DNA of 64,000 nucleotides from Hyalangium gracile (GCF_020103725.1 NZ_JAHXBG010000026.1:1-64000); one strand, 5' to 3'. Positions 7,457-17,401 are shown, counted from the stretch's first letter. The notes: a model not told the origin generated them from the letters alone. Numbers and translations: made by a program.

Positions 7457-10303
7457 ATGCGCTCCGTCGATCAGGGAAGCAGCCAGGAGACGCCCGTGGC
7501 GAATGACGCGCATGGCCAGGAGTCGAGCGGTGGAGGGGCGGCAGGCAGCGAGCCGCCCTGGCACGCGCTGCGGGTAGAGGAGGCGCTGAGACGCGCCGAG
7601 ACGGATGCCGGGCGGGGCCTGTCCACTCAGGAGGCCGCTCTCCGCCTCGCCCGCCTGGGGCCCAATGCCCTGCCGGAGGGGGTGCGAAAGTCCATCGCCA
7701 CCGTCTTCCTCCACCAGTTCAAGAGCCCTCTCATCTATCTGTTGATCGCCGCGGCTGGCATCGCCCTGGCGCTGGGGAAGGTAAGTGACTCCGCCGTCAT
7801 CCTGGTGGTCGTCCTCATCAACGCCCTCATCGGGACGCTTCAGGAAGGGCGGGCGGAGCGCTCGCTCGACGCGCTGCGGCGTCTGGCGAGCCCCAAGGCG
7901 CACGTGCTGCGGGACGGCCAGGAGCAACAGATCGACGCTCGCGAGCTCGTGCGGGGCGATCTGCTGCTGCTCGCGGCGGGAGACGCGGTGGCCGCGGATG
8001 CCCGGCTCGTGGAGGGCGCGGGCCTGCAGCTCTCGGAGGCCGCGCTCACCGGCGAGTCCGCTCCGGTGGCCAAGGAGCCCTCGCCCCTGGGGCCGGAGAC
8101 GGTCCTGGCCGACCGCAAGAACATGCTCTACGCGGGCACCTACGTCACCGCGGGCCGGGCCCGGGCGGTGGTCGTGGCCACCGGGCCCGGCTCGGAGATC
8201 GGCCGCATCGCCGCCCTCGCGGAGGCCGCCGAGGAGCCCAAGACGCCCCTGGAGCGGCGCATCGAGCAGTTCGGCCGCTACATCATGGGCGCCGCGCTGG
8301 TGCTGCTCATCACGGTGGTGACCATCGGGACCCTGCGGGGCGTGCCCTTCGGACAGATCGCCATGGTGGGCATCAGCCAGGTGGTCGGCATGGTCCCCGA
8401 GGGGCTCCCGGTCGCCATCACCATCGCGCTGGCCGTGGGTGTCCAGCGGATGGCGAAGCGGCGCTCGGTGGTCCGGAGGCTGGCCGCCGTCGAGACGTTG
8501 GGCTCAACCACGGTCATCTGCAGCGACAAGACGGGGACGCTGACGCGCAACGAGATGACCGTGACCACCGTCCATCTCCCCGGTGGCCGGGAGTTCTCGG
8601 TGTCTGGCGTGGGCTATGCGCCGGAGGGCGACTTCCTCGAGAAGGGTGGACAGGTGCGGCCCCTGGCCGAGGAGGACTTGAGGGGCCTGCTCGAGGCGGC
8701 GGTGCTCTGCAACGACGCGCAGCTCGTCGGTCCCGAGGCACAGGAGCCTCGCTGGAAGCCGATGGGTGATCCCACCGAGGTGGCCTTGGTGACGCTCGGG
8801 AAGAAGGCGGGCCTCGCGCTCGAGGAGGTGCGCAGCCACTTCCCCCGACAAGCGGAGATCCCGTTCGATGCGGCCACGAAGATGATGGCCACGCAGCACG
8901 CCGGGCCCGAGAGCACGTGGGTGGTGCTGAAGGGAGCGCCGGAGGTCCTGCTCGAGCTGTGTGGCGGCTCGAGGCAGGGCGGCGTCGTCATTCCCATGGA
9001 CGAGCGCGGGCGCCAGGAGGCGCACGCCGCCGCGGAGTCCATGGCGCACCGCGCGCTGCGGGTGCTCGCGATCGCCATCGTCCCGGGAGCGAGCATCGAT
9101 GACCGGGCGGACCCCTCCGCGTTCCGGGGGAAGGCGATCTGGCTGGGCCTGGTGGGGCAGATGGATCCGCCTCGCCCGGAGGTCGCCGACGCGGTGGCGC
9201 GGTGCAGGGCCGCTGGCATCCGCCCGGTCATCGTCACGGGGGACCACAAGGTGACGGGGCTGGCGGTGGCCCGCGCGCTCGGCATCGCGCGTGAGGGAGA
9301 CATCGCCGTGGATGGCCGCGAGCTGGAGCAGCTCTCGGACGAGGCCCTGGCCGAGCGCATCGATCGCATCTCTGTCTTCGCGCGCGTCCACCCCGCGCAG
9401 AAGCTCCGCATCGTCCGGGCCTACCAGCGACGGCACGAGGTGGTCGCGATGACGGGCGATGGCGTGAACGATGCGCCGGCGCTCGCGCAGGCGGACGTGG
9501 GCATCGCCATGGGAGTCACCGGGACCGAGGTCGCCAAGGAGGCCTCGAAGATGGTCATCGCGGACGACAACTTCTCGACCATCGTCGCCGCCGTCGAGGA
9601 GGGCCGCGTCGTCTACCGCAACCTGAAGAAGGTCATCCTCTATCTGTTCTCGACCTCGATGGCCGAGGTGGCGGTGCTGCTGGCCGCGCTGGTGATGGGG
9701 TATCCGCCTCCGCTGGCGGCCGTGCAGATCCTCTGGATCAACCTGGTGACGGAGGGCGTGGTCACCATCAACCTCATCCTGGATCCCGCCGAGGGGGATG
9801 AGATGCGGCGCAGGCCCATTCCCACGGATGAGCCGCTCCTGACGCGGACCCTGCTGTCGCGCATGGCGTTCATGACTCCCGCCATCGCGATCTCCACCCT
9901 GGGTTGGTTCATCTACCGGCTCTCGACGGGGGCGCCCTTCGCCCAGGTCCAGACCGAGACGTTCACGGTGCTGGCGGTCTGCCAGTGGTTCAACGTCCTC
10001 AACTGCCGCTCGGAGGGCAGGTCCGTCTTCCGGATGAACCTGCTGAAGAACCCCTGGCTCATCGGAGGCCTGGTCCTGGGCAACCTGCTCCAGGCGATGG
10101 TGGTCTTCCTGCCGTTCATGAACGAGATCTTCCACACGGTGCCCTTCAGCCTGAAGGAGGTGGTAGCCATCGGTGTGGTCGCCAGCTTCGTCCTCTGGGT
10201 CGAGGAGCTGCGCAAGCTCCTCGTCCGCCGCAGGGAGCGAGGCGAGAGCCTGCGAGCCCCGCCCGCGCGGACTCACGGCGCCGAGGAGCGCGCGCACGCA
10301 TGA
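7457..10303 (+). CDS. P2-type cation-transporting ATPase
   Basis: The pump has 948 residues. ATG 7457 is chosen over an upstream TTG because GGGAGGTG precedes it at the right distance. The actuator TGES motif, the membrane motif PEGLP, the phosphorylation site DKTGTLT (Asp357) and the hinge TGDGVNDAPALAQADVG are all present and in order. The PEGLP motif and C-terminal membrane domain place it with Ca2+/Na+-type (P2) pumps and not with heavy-metal P1B pumps. No N-terminal metal-binding domain is seen. The ion cannot be fixed from sequence. A perfect inverted repeat lies just upstream and a palindromic repeat lies 48 bases after its stop. Confidence 0.95.
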   Translation: MRSVDQGSSQETPVANDAHGQESSGGGAAGSEPPWHALRVEEALRRAETDAGRGLSTQEAALRLARLGPNALPEGVRKSIATVFLHQFKSPLIYLLIAAAGIALALGKVSDSAVILVVVLINALIGTLQEGRAERSLDALRRLASPKAHVLRDGQEQQIDARELVRGDLLLLAAGDAVAADARLVEGAGLQLSEAALTGESAPVAKEPSPLGPETVLADRKNMLYAGTYVTAGRARAVVVATGPGSEIGRIAALAEAAEEPKTPLERRIEQFGRYIMGAALVLLITVVTIGTLRGVPFGQIAMVGISQVVGMVPEGLPVAITIALAVGVQRMAKRRSVVRRLAAVETLGSTTVICSDKTGTLTRNEMTVTTVHLPGGREFSVSGVGYAPEGDFLEKGGQVRPLAEEDLRGLLEAAVLCNDAQLVGPEAQEPRWKPMGDPTEVALVTLGKKAGLALEEVRSHFPRQAEIPFDAATKMMATQHAGPESTWVVLKGAPEVLLELCGGSRQGGVVIPMDERGRQEAHAAAESMAHRALRVLAIAIVPGASIDDRADPSAFRGKAIWLGLVGQMDPPRPEVADAVARCRAAGIRPVIVTGDHKVTGLAVARALGIAREGDIAVDGRELEQLSDEALAERIDRISVFARVHPAQKLRIVRAYQRRHEVVAMTGDGVNDAPALAQADVGIAMGVTGTEVAKEASKMVIADDNFSTIVAAVEEGRVVYRNLKKVILYLFSTSMAEVAVLLAALVMGYPPPLAAVQILWINLVTEGVVTINLILDPAEGDEMRRRPIPTDEPLLTRTLLSRMAFMTPAIAISTLGWFIYRLSTGAPFAQVQTETFTVLAVCQWFNVLNCRSEGRSVFRMNLLKNPWLIGGLVLGNLLQAMVVFLPFMNEIFHTVPFSLKEVVAIGVVASFVLWVEELRKLLVRRRERGESLRAPPARTHGAEERAHA

Positions 10304-10351
10304 GGGGAGCGGCCCCAGGGCCGACAGCCTCTCGAGCACCTTCGCATCCCC

Positions 10352-10449
10352 ACCGCCTCCCGGGGAGGAGCCCGTGCCGGGCCGGAGCGCCACCGACTGG
10401 TATGCTTGTCATACCAGTTGGCGACAGGTCCGGCCGACAGGGGGGCCCC
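10352..10449 (+). repeat. Palindromic intergenic repeat, copy A
   Basis: This 98-bp element is about 80% identical, counted by eye over 90 aligned bases, to the inverse complement of 17919-18018. Its core at 10396-10418 is a perfect 9-bp palindrome, ACTGGTATG / CATACCAGT, with a 5-base loop. It starts 48 bases after the stop of the cation ATPase, so like copy B it sits at the 3' end of a coding domain. Substitutions between the copies fall in all codon positions, so the conservation is at the DNA level. Confidence 0.8.
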
Positions 10450-10528
10450 GGTCGAGGGAACTGTTCACTCGAGAAAGCCCGCTGCCTCGAAGAGGGGGGG
10501 GCGGGCTGCATCCCGGGAGGCCATCCCT

Positions 10529-11596
10529 ATGTTGGGGTGCGGTCCGAGTCCGGGGGCGTTGCGCCTGTCGCGGAATGCCCGGCATGCGGCCGCGGGGTGG
10601 GAGATGCGGCGGCAGCTTCAGAACAGTCTGGAGAATCTTCAGCGTGTGACGGATGTGGTCCGGGAGCTCGGCTGGCAGGCCCAGGCGCAGGCGCGGCGCA
10701 ACGTCCTCGCGCTGCGGACCCGAGGGACGGGACGCTGGGGCTCGGTCTCCGTGGCCTGGCCCCGCCAATACGACTGGGAGCTCGCTTCCAAGTGGGCGGA
10801 CCACTTCAAGTGGGGCCTGGCCGAGCGCGCTCAATTGGAGGTGGTGGACCTTCCCCAGCCCCACGAGCGCATCGTCCTCTTCGAGGTGGGATACGCGGGC
10901 GGGCGCCTGCGTGCGGCCCTCGACTATGCGGACTCGCCGGAGCTCAACTCCACGTGCCTGCGTGAGGTGGGGCTCTACTTCAAGATGCAGTACCGCCAGT
11001 CGGGCTACTCCTCTCGCCGTGTGCTTCCGGCGGGGTATGTGCCGGGCAGCCTGCATCTGTACGACTACCTCGCGCCGGTGCGGGCGCTGCGGGACGCGCG
11101 CCACTTCACCTATGACGTGCTGGGGCGCTGCTCCCCGGACACCGCCTCGGACGCGCAGCGACAGGCCTTCGAGCAGCTGCAGGCGCAGACGCGCTTCCGC
11201 TTCCACGGTGGGGCTCCCACGGTGCGCTACAGCCGCTTGCTGCGCGAGGTGGCCCAGGCGCGCGTGTGCGTGGATCTGCCCGGAGTCGGCGGCTTCGGCT
11301 TCCCGCTCATGGATTGCCTCGCCGTGGGCAGCTGCGTCGTGACGGCCCGGCACGACCAGCGCCTCCCCGGAGGACTGGTGGATGGCGAGCACGTCATCTT
11401 CGTGCGGCCCGACTTGAGCGATCTCGTCGACACCTGCGCGCGCTACGTGGAAGACGCGCCGGCGTGTGAGCGCATCGCTCGCAACGCGCGCCACTTCTTC
11501 GATGCGTACCTGCATCGGCGAGCCCTGGCGGACAGCTGCCTGCGCGCGTGTGTCCAGGTCCTGGAAGCCCCTTCGAGCGCCTCGCTCTTCGACTGA
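10529..11596 (+). CDS. Glycosyltransferase-like protein (GT-B C-terminal half)
   Basis: ATG 10529 is preceded by GGGAGG eight bases upstream. The frame is open further upstream, and ATG 10604 is an alternative start. The 355-residue product resembles glycosyltransferases most clearly in its C-terminal half. PGVGGFGFPLMDCLAVGS looks like the donor-binding turn, followed by a region typical of GT-B proteins that allocate status to a current target (GLVDGEHVIFVRPD). The N-terminal half, with YDWELASKWADHFKW, is not one I recognise. It opens a run of three rightward glycosyltransferase genes, so a role in surface polysaccharide or glycoconjugate assembly is likely. Donor and acceptor are unknown. 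Confidence 0.65.
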   Translation: MLGCGPSPGALRLSRNARHAAAGWEMRRQLQNSLENLQRVTDVVRELGWQAQAQARRNVLALRTRGTGRWGSVSVAWPRQYDWELASKWADHFKWGLAERAQLEVVDLPQPHERIVLFEVGYAGGRLRAALDYADSPELNSTCLREVGLYFKMQYRQSGYSSRRVLPAGYVPGSLHLYDYLAPVRALRDARHFTYDVLGRCSPDTASDAQRQAFEQLQAQTRFRFHGGAPTVRYSRLLREVAQARVCVDLPGVGGFGFPLMDCLAVGSCVVTARHDQRLPGGLVDGEHVIFVRPDLSDLVDTCARYVEDAPACERIARNARHFFDAYLHRRALADSCLRACVQVLEAPSSASLFD

Positions 11597-11624
11597 GTGC
11601 CGTGTTTTTCGGAGCTCCGTGTCC

Positions 11625-12791
11625 ATGTCACCCAAGACTTCGTCTTCCTCCGCTTCCTCGCGCTCCGCTCCCACCCGCCAGGCGCCCTTCGTCGGGCGCC
11701 GCCTGCGCGTCGTCCACCTGATGCATGGCCTCCAGCTGGGAGGGCTGGAGACGTTCGTCGTCCGGCTCGCGTCGGCCGGGCGCGAGCTGGGGCTGGAGCC
11801 GCTCGTGCTGGCACTGGGCGATGACGGGCCGGTGCGCGACCTGCTCTCGGAGCACGAGATTCCGTGCGTGTGGCTGGAGGGGCTGCCCGGGCTGTCTCCG
11901 GCTGCGCTCCGGCGCATCACCCAGGAGCTGCGTGCCTTCGAGGCGCACCTGGTCCATGGGCATGACATGGGGCCCTGGCTCAACGCGGCGGCGGCCTCGC
12001 TGCTCGCGGGCGGCGCGGCGCCCGTGGCCACCTTCCATCAGACGGCGCAGCCCGGCTCCAAGCTGCGGCCGCTGGCCTCGGTGGCCGCCAGCCTCTCCCC
12101 GGCGCTGATTGCCTGCGGCCGGGAGGTGGAGCGGGAGATCCGCGCCTGGGCGCCTCGCACCGCCAACGTCGTCACCATCGAGAATGGTGTTCCGCTGCCC
12201 GAGCCGGCTTCACCCCGGGAGCGCTCCGCCATCCGGGCCCGCCTCGGGTTGCCGGCGCGCGCCACCGTCTTCGGCTACCTGGGCCGGCTGCACCCGGAGA
12301 AGGGGGTGGAGACGCTGGTGGAGGCCTTCGCCCAGGCGTTCGCGCGCGATCCGCAGGCGCACCTGGTGCTCATCGGCACGGGGCCTCTGGAGAGCGCGCT
12401 GCGCGCGCGCAACGTGGAGCGCGTCCACTTCCTGGGCGAGGTGCCTCACGGGTCGCGGCTGCTCCCCGCCTTCGATGTCTACGTGCAGCCCTCCCTGCGC
12501 GAGGGGCGCTCGCTGGCGCTGCTCGAGGCGATGGCGGCGGGCCTGCCCACGGTCTCGTCGGACATCCCCGCCATCCGGGAGGTTCACGTAGGCGAGGAGA
12601 CGGCGCTGCTCGCGCCTCCGGGTGACGCGCGCGCCCTGGCGGGAGCCCTGCGCACCCTGGCCGGGGATGCGGACCGGCGCGCCGCCATGGGTCGCAGGGC
12701 GCGGGAACGCTCTCGGGAGCACTCGCTGGACACCATGGTCCAGCGCTACGCGGCCCTCTATCGGGATGTGGTGAGCCGGTGGGAAAGCTGA
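11625..12791 (+). CDS. GT4 family glycosyltransferase
   Basis: The protein has 388 residues, with ATG 11625 behind a GGAG. The N-terminal GT-B fold begins at VVHLMHGLQLGGLETFV, and the acceptor-side glycine loop is visible there. The C-terminal half has GYLGRLHPEKGVETLVEAF and the donor-site E-x7-E region around LREGRSLALLEAMAAGLP. These are standard retaining GT4 signatures, so it should move a sugar from an activated donor to a growing glycan at the cytoplasmic membrane face. It overlaps the next gene by 13 bases, showing an operon. Confidence 0.9.
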   Translation: MSPKTSSSSASSRSAPTRQAPFVGRRLRVVHLMHGLQLGGLETFVVRLASAGRELGLEPLVLALGDDGPVRDLLSEHEIPCVWLEGLPGLSPAALRRITQELRAFEAHLVHGHDMGPWLNAAAASLLAGGAAPVATFHQTAQPGSKLRPLASVAASLSPALIACGREVEREIRAWAPRTANVVTIENGVPLPEPASPRERSAIRARLGLPARATVFGYLGRLHPEKGVETLVEAFAQAFARDPQAHLVLIGTGPLESALRARNVERVHFLGEVPHGSRLLPAFDVYVQPSLREGRSLALLEAMAAGLPTVSSDIPAIREVHVGEETALLAPPGDARALAGALRTLAGDADRRAAMGRRARERSREHSLDTMVQRYAALYRDVVSRWES

Positions 12792-13912
12792 AGCCTGTCC
12801 TCCATGTTCGCAGCTCCGGCGGCCTGTATGGCGCCGAGCGCTCCCTGATGTCGCTGGCGGCCCACACGCCGCCGCCCTTTGCTCCGCTCCTGCTCAGCCT
12901 GGTGCCTCCGGGGCGCGCGGATGCCCTCGTGCCCGAGGCGCGGCGGCTGGGGCTGAAGGCCCTGAGCATCCCCGCGCGCTCGGGCTTCGACGCCGAGGCG
13001 GTGCGCTCGCTGGCCGCGGAGGCACGGCGGCTCTCGGCCTGTCTGTTCCACGCGCATGACTTCAAGTCCCTGGCCCTGGCGCTGCCGGCGGCGCGCTGGG
13101 CCGGGCTGCCGGTGGTGGCGACCTTTCATGGGGACACCGGCGAGAACCTCCTCGTCCAGGCGTACGAGGCGAGTGCCCGCCTCCTGGCCAACGCCGTGCA
13201 GGGCGTGGCGGTCGTGTCCCGCGAGCTGGAGGCGCGCGTGCGCCGCTGGGCGCCACTCGCCCGGGTGATGCACCTTCCCAACGCCCTGGCCCTCCCTGCG
13301 CCGCTCACCGCCAACGAAGCGCGGGCGGCCCGGCATGAGCTCGGGCTGTCCGATGCGGAGCCCACCCTGGCGGTGCTGGGACGCCTGTCGCCCGAGAAGG
13401 GGCACGCCGTGCTCTTCGAGGCGCTGAGGCGCCTGCCCCGCCCGCCGCTCCTGCTCATCGCGGGGGAGGGGCCCGAGCGCGCTCGGCTGGAGGTGCTCGC
13501 GCGTGGGCTGCCGGTGCGCTGGCTGGGCTTCACCGCGTCGCGCCCCGTGTATGCCGCCGCGGATGCCGTGGTGATGCCCTCGCTCACGGAGGGGATGCCC
13601 ATGGTGGCCCTGGAGACCATGGCCAGCGGGCGGCGCCTGGTGGCCAGCGCCGTGGGAGCGCTGCCGTACCTGCTCGCCCAGGGGCGCGGAGAGCTGGTTC
13701 CGCCCAGCCACCCGCACCTGCTGTCGCTCGCCCTGGCGCGCGTGCTGCGCGCGGTGGCCGACGAGGGCCGGGACTTCCTGGGGGCGCGGGCCCACGTCGA
13801 GCGGCGCTATGCGCCCGAGGCCGTGGGCCGGCGCTACGCCGACGAGCTCTACGCCGGAGCCGTGGAGCGGTACGCGCGCATCAGCTCCGCCCCCACCTCG
13901 CCCCAGGCGTAA
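12779..13912 (+). CDS. GT4 family glycosyltransferase
   Basis: The product has 377 residues and starts at GTG 12779, inside the end of the preceding glycosyltransferase gene. GGLYGAERSLMSLA is the N-terminal loop, LAVLGRLSPEKGHAVLFEAL opens the donor domain, and SLTEGMPMVALETMASG is the E-x7-E site. It is therefore a retaining GT4 enzyme, translationally coupled to its neighbour, and probably acts in the same glycan pathway. Its last 64 bases overlap the convergent glycosyltransferase gene on the other strand. Confidence 0.9.
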   Translation: MGKLKPVLHVRSSGGLYGAERSLMSLAAHTPPPFAPLLLSLVPPGRADALVPEARRLGLKALSIPARSGFDAEAVRSLAAEARRLSACLFHAHDFKSLALALPAARWAGLPVVATFHGDTGENLLVQAYEASARLLANAVQGVAVVSRELEARVRRWAPLARVMHLPNALALPAPLTANEARAARHELGLSDAEPTLAVLGRLSPEKGHAVLFEALRRLPRPPLLLIAGEGPERARLEVLARGLPVRWLGFTASRPVYAAADAVVMPSLTEGMPMVALETMASGRRLVASAVGALPYLLAQGRGELVPPSHPHLLSLALARVLRAVADEGRDFLGARAHVERRYAPEAVGRRYADELYAGAVERYARISSAPTSPQA

Positions 13913-15183
13913 CGCTGGGCGAGGGTGGCGGCGCGCTGGGCCATGGCGCTCGCCTCCTCGGGGTTGTTCTTGAGGTAGCGGAGCGCGCTGGCGAACTCCG
14001 CCTCCGTATTGGCCAGCAGCGCCTCGCGGCCGTTCTGGAAGGGCAGCCCTTCGGCGGCCAGCGGGCTGGCGACGATCGGCACGCCGGCGGCCGCGGCCTC
14101 GAGCAGCTTGAGCCGCGTGCCCGAGCCGAGGCGCAAGGGAACGACCGTGGCCCAGGCCCCCTCGAGGTAGGGCGCCACGCTGGGCACCGTCCCCGTCACC
14201 ACCAGGTTCTCGCGCTGGCAGGACTGCAGGCGCGAGGACGGATTGCGCCCGATGAGCATCAGCCGGCTGGGGGCGAGGTCCGCCTCCACGCGGGGCCACA
14301 GCTCCTTCGCCAGCCAGAGGGCGGCATCCCCGTTGGGCAGCCAGTCCATGGCTCCCACGAAGACGACATCCTTGCGGAGGGTCCTCGCGAGCGCCTGTCC
14401 CGGCGAGTTGTCGATGCGCACCCCGTTGGGGACGACATGGACGGCGCGGGCGCCCAGGCCTTCCAGCTGCTGGCCATCCACGGGCGAGCAGGCAAGCACC
14501 AGGTCCATCTGCTTCAGCAGGTGCGCCTCGAGCTGACGCACCTGGCGGTGCTGCCACCGCACCAGCGGCCTGAGCGGGAGCGGCGCGAGAGGTGCCAGCC
14601 GCTCGAAGAGGGCGGACTCGACGTTGTGCTCGTCGAGGACGAGCCGGGCCGTCGGGCAGAGGGAGCGCGCGAGGGGCGCCCACTGGGCGGTGTGCAGGTG
14701 ATCGAAGTGGACCACATCCACGGGCCGCTGCGAGAGCAGCTCGGTGAAGGCGGTGAGCGCCTCAGGAGCCAGGTAAGGCAGATAGGAGGGAGGCACGCCT
14801 CGGGCGAGGCTGGCGAGCACACCGCCCGGGCGCCAGGGCGAGCGGTTCGAGCGAGGAACCGTCCGCACCGTGACGTGTCGCCCCAGCTGCTCCCGGAAGC
14901 CGTCCGCGTCCTCGCCGGGTCCCTGGAACGCGAGCACCGTCAGCTCTACCTGGCCCGCCAGTGTCCGCATCAGCTCCAGCGTCCGCTGGGTGCCGCCGCT
15001 GAAGGCGGGGAAGGGGACACCCGGCAGGACACAGAGCACTCGCAGCGGCCGGGAGAAGCCCTCTTCCAGGGCTTTGGCCAGGGTATTCGACGGCCGCGGA
15101 CTCTGTTGAGGCTGGGCGCCCCCCTTGGAAGGATTCAGCTCCTGGTTCTTCCCCGACTGCGCCACCCTCGACCCCTGCAACAT
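13849..15183 (-). CDS. GT4 family glycosyltransferase
   Basis: The product has 444 residues. ATG 15183 is preferred because GGAGG lies eight bases upstream, while upstream extension has no such site. A polar, proline-rich stretch of about 45 residues precedes the GT-B fold, which starts at RVLCVLPGVPFPAFSGGTQR. The donor half contains VVFVGAMDWLPNGDAALWL and the final VPLRLGSGTRLKLLEAAAAG. This form resembles PEP-CTERM or exopolysaccharide-type GT4 enzymes. It converges on the previous gene with a 64-base overlap of coding ends, so the two transcripts would run into each other. Confidence 0.9.
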   Translation of the reverse strand: MLQGSRVAQSGKNQELNPSKGGAQPQQSPRPSNTLAKALEEGFSRPLRVLCVLPGVPFPAFSGGTQRTLELMRTLAGQVELTVLAFQGPGEDADGFREQLGRHVTVRTVPRSNRSPWRPGGVLASLARGVPPSYLPYLAPEALTAFTELLSQRPVDVVHFDHLHTAQWAPLARSLCPTARLVLDEHNVESALFERLAPLAPLPLRPLVRWQHRQVRQLEAHLLKQMDLVLACSPVDGQQLEGLGARAVHVVPNGVRIDNSPGQALARTLRKDVVFVGAMDWLPNGDAALWLAKELWPRVEADLAPSRLMLIGRNPSSRLQSCQRENLVVTGTVPSVAPYLEGAWATVVPLRLGSGTRLKLLEAAAAGVPIVASPLAAEGLPFQNGREALLANTEAEFASALRYLKNNPEEASAMAQRAATLAQRYAWGEVGAELMRAYRSTAPA

Positions 15184-15377
15184 GATCAGTGCCTCCGTCG
15201 ATTGCCTTACCCGTGAAATGCGCGGGCAGGGCAAAATGGACGAAGGATAATTTCGCGGCTCGAAACGGCTCGGCGGATGAGCGCCAGTGGACAGCACGCG
15301 AGCAGGGTGGCTGACGCAGTCCGGCAAGAGGTGTTCGCTACTGGAGAGCGGCGGACCTGGACTCGACGTATCGTCGG

Positions 15378-17375
15378 GTGGTGCACGCTCTGAATCACCG
15401 GCTCCTCTGGCTTCTCTCCGCAAGCCTTCTGGCTTGTGCACCGAAGATCATCACCGCGCAGCCCACGGACGGCGGGGCCGCGGCCATGCGAGAGGGGGAC
15501 TATGCCCACACCATCGACACCCCTGAGGTGTGGCATGCGCTCGCCGCGCGTCCAGGCTCCGAGTTCCAGGCCAATATAGAGGTGGTGAAGGTCGTCCTCG
15601 ACTCGATGGACGGCAACGTCTACTTCATGCAGAGCGAGCGCTGGCCGCTGCACCTGACCTTCGCGCGCAGGTTCCTCTTCACCTTCACCCACCCGGTTCC
15701 GCCGCCTTCCGTGTTCTACGAGAAGGAGTACCGCTCGAAGGAGCGCCGGTTCGTGCTGGGCACGCTGGCCCACTACGTGGACGCGGACGTGTGGGCCTTC
15801 GAGCTGAGCGCCAACGATACGTTGGACGTGGAGGCCACCGCGCGGGCGTTCTCCGAGGTGCGCAAGCGCGTCTTCTTCCGAGAGCAGCTGCGCTACCGGC
15901 CCGTTCCGCCCGCTCATGAGCGCGAGCTCGCACGTCTCCAGGCGCTGATGCCGGTGGTCACGGTGGATGCGATCGCGGGCAAGACGCGCTACCAGCCGCT
16001 GGAGATGGGCGAGGCCTACGGCTACCTGCGCGTCTTCCCCGTGGGCCGGAAGGTGGAGCCTCGGGAGCTGAGGCCGTACGACATCGTGGTGCTGGCGGAG
16101 CTGCCGGAGGAGCTGCCCGTGGTGGCCGGGGTGATGTCCGAGCAGCTCCAGGCGCCGCTGGGCCACATCAACGTGCTGTGCCACAACCGCCGCACGCCCA
16201 ACATGTCGGCGAGGGGCTTGCTGGCGCATCCCTCCGTGAAGCAGCTGGAGAACCAGCTGGTGCACCTGGTGGTGGAGCCACGGGGCTTTCGCCTGGAGCC
16301 GGCGACACTCCCTCGGGCCGAGAGCGCGTGGGAGGCGCATCGGCCCGCGCGCCCGTTCACTCCCGAGCGAGACGACCGCGACGTGGGCATGCCGCTGCTC
16401 ACCGAGATGGACCCGGACGATGTCTCTCTCTTCGGAGCGAAGGCCGCCCAGCTCGCGCGGGTGGCCCAGCTCTCCCCGAGCATCGAGGTGCCCAAGGGGT
16501 TCGGGTTGCCCTTCCACGCCTATGCACGCTTCCTCCGGGTCAACGGACTGGATGCGCGCATCGAGGCCATGCTCGCGGATCCGGAGTTCCAGCGCAGCCC
16601 GGACAAGCGCCAGCGGGACTTGCAGGCGTTGCGCGAGGCCATGGAGCGCGCGCCAGTGCCGCCGGACATCCTCCAGCCGCTGCTCGCTCGGATTCGAGCC
16701 GTGCTCCCGCCGGGAAAGGTGCGTCTGCGCTCGAGCACCAACGCCGAGGATCTCCCCGGCTTCAATGGGGCGGGGCTCTACCGCTCGCGCAGGGTGGACC
16801 CCACCAACGCCGAGCAGGTAGCGCAGGGGCTGCGAGAGGTCTGGTCCAGCGTCTGGCTGTGGAGCGCGTTCGAGGAGCGGTGGTACTACCGCATCGAGCC
16901 GCGCACGGTGGGCATGGCCATCCTGGTGCAGCAGTCGGTGGATGACACGGTGGCCAACGGAGTGGCCATCACGGCGAACCCGTTCCACCAGGGCCGGCCC
17001 GGCTTCCTCATCAATGCCCAGCTCTCGGGAGGCAGCGTCACGGGTGCGCGCGGCGACGAGCTCCCCGAGCAGATCCTCTATTACACCTTCGAGGAGGGCA
17101 GGGGCTTCGAGCGGCTCTCGCGCAGCTCGGGCTCGCCGGACGCCCCCATCCTCTCGGACGAGGATGTCGAGAAGCTGAGCACCGCGCTCGGCATCATCCA
17201 CAATGCCTTCACCCAGGATGGGCTCGGCGTGAGTGGACGGGCAGTGGACGTGGAGTTCCTCCTCGTGCGTGAACCGCGCCGGGTGGTCATCGTCCAGGCC
17301 CGACCGTACACCGTCACCTGGGAAGGGGATCGCGTCTGGAGGGATGAGACCGGAAGGCCCGTGCTCCCGCCGTGA
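15378..17375 (+). CDS. Lipoprotein with PEP synthase/PPDK-type ATP-binding domain
   Basis: The 665-residue protein starts at GTG. The first residues are basic then hydrophobic and end in SLLACA, a good lipobox, so export and lipidation are expected. The N-terminal half (to about residue 340) has no domain I recognise. The C-terminal half is a pyruvate phosphate dikinase N-terminal (ATP-grasp-like) domain: VSLFGAKAAQLARVAQL, PKGFGLPF, then RLRSSTNAEDLPGFNGAGLY, and a late VDVEFLLV. The His-swivel and PEP-binding domains of real PPDK/PEP synthase are absent. An ATP-using domain on a lipoprotein is odd, because little ATP is expected outside the membrane. Function unknown. Confidence 0.85.
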   Translation: MVHALNHRLLWLLSASLLACAPKIITAQPTDGGAAAMREGDYAHTIDTPEVWHALAARPGSEFQANIEVVKVVLDSMDGNVYFMQSERWPLHLTFARRFLFTFTHPVPPPSVFYEKEYRSKERRFVLGTLAHYVDADVWAFELSANDTLDVEATARAFSEVRKRVFFREQLRYRPVPPAHERELARLQALMPVVTVDAIAGKTRYQPLEMGEAYGYLRVFPVGRKVEPRELRPYDIVVLAELPEELPVVAGVMSEQLQAPLGHINVLCHNRRTPNMSARGLLAHPSVKQLENQLVHLVVEPRGFRLEPATLPRAESAWEAHRPARPFTPERDDRDVGMPLLTEMDPDDVSLFGAKAAQLARVAQLSPSIEVPKGFGLPFHAYARFLRVNGLDARIEAMLADPEFQRSPDKRQRDLQALREAMERAPVPPDILQPLLARIRAVLPPGKVRLRSSTNAEDLPGFNGAGLYRSRRVDPTNAEQVAQGLREVWSSVWLWSAFEERWYYRIEPRTVGMAILVQQSVDDTVANGVAITANPFHQGRPGFLINAQLSGGSVTGARGDELPEQILYYTFEEGRGFERLSRSSGSPDAPILSDEDVEKLSTALGIIHNAFTQDGLGVSGRAVDVEFLLVREPRRVVIVQARPYTVTWEGDRVWRDETGRPVLPP

Positions 17376-17401
17376 GCGTGATGGCAGCCGGTTACCCTTC
17401 T

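Noticed and set aside
10173-10649. A reading frame through repeat copy A similar to the GntR tail
   Set aside because: Both frames translate the same repeat, but substitutions occur at all codon positions. The similarity is of DNA and not of a conserved peptide.
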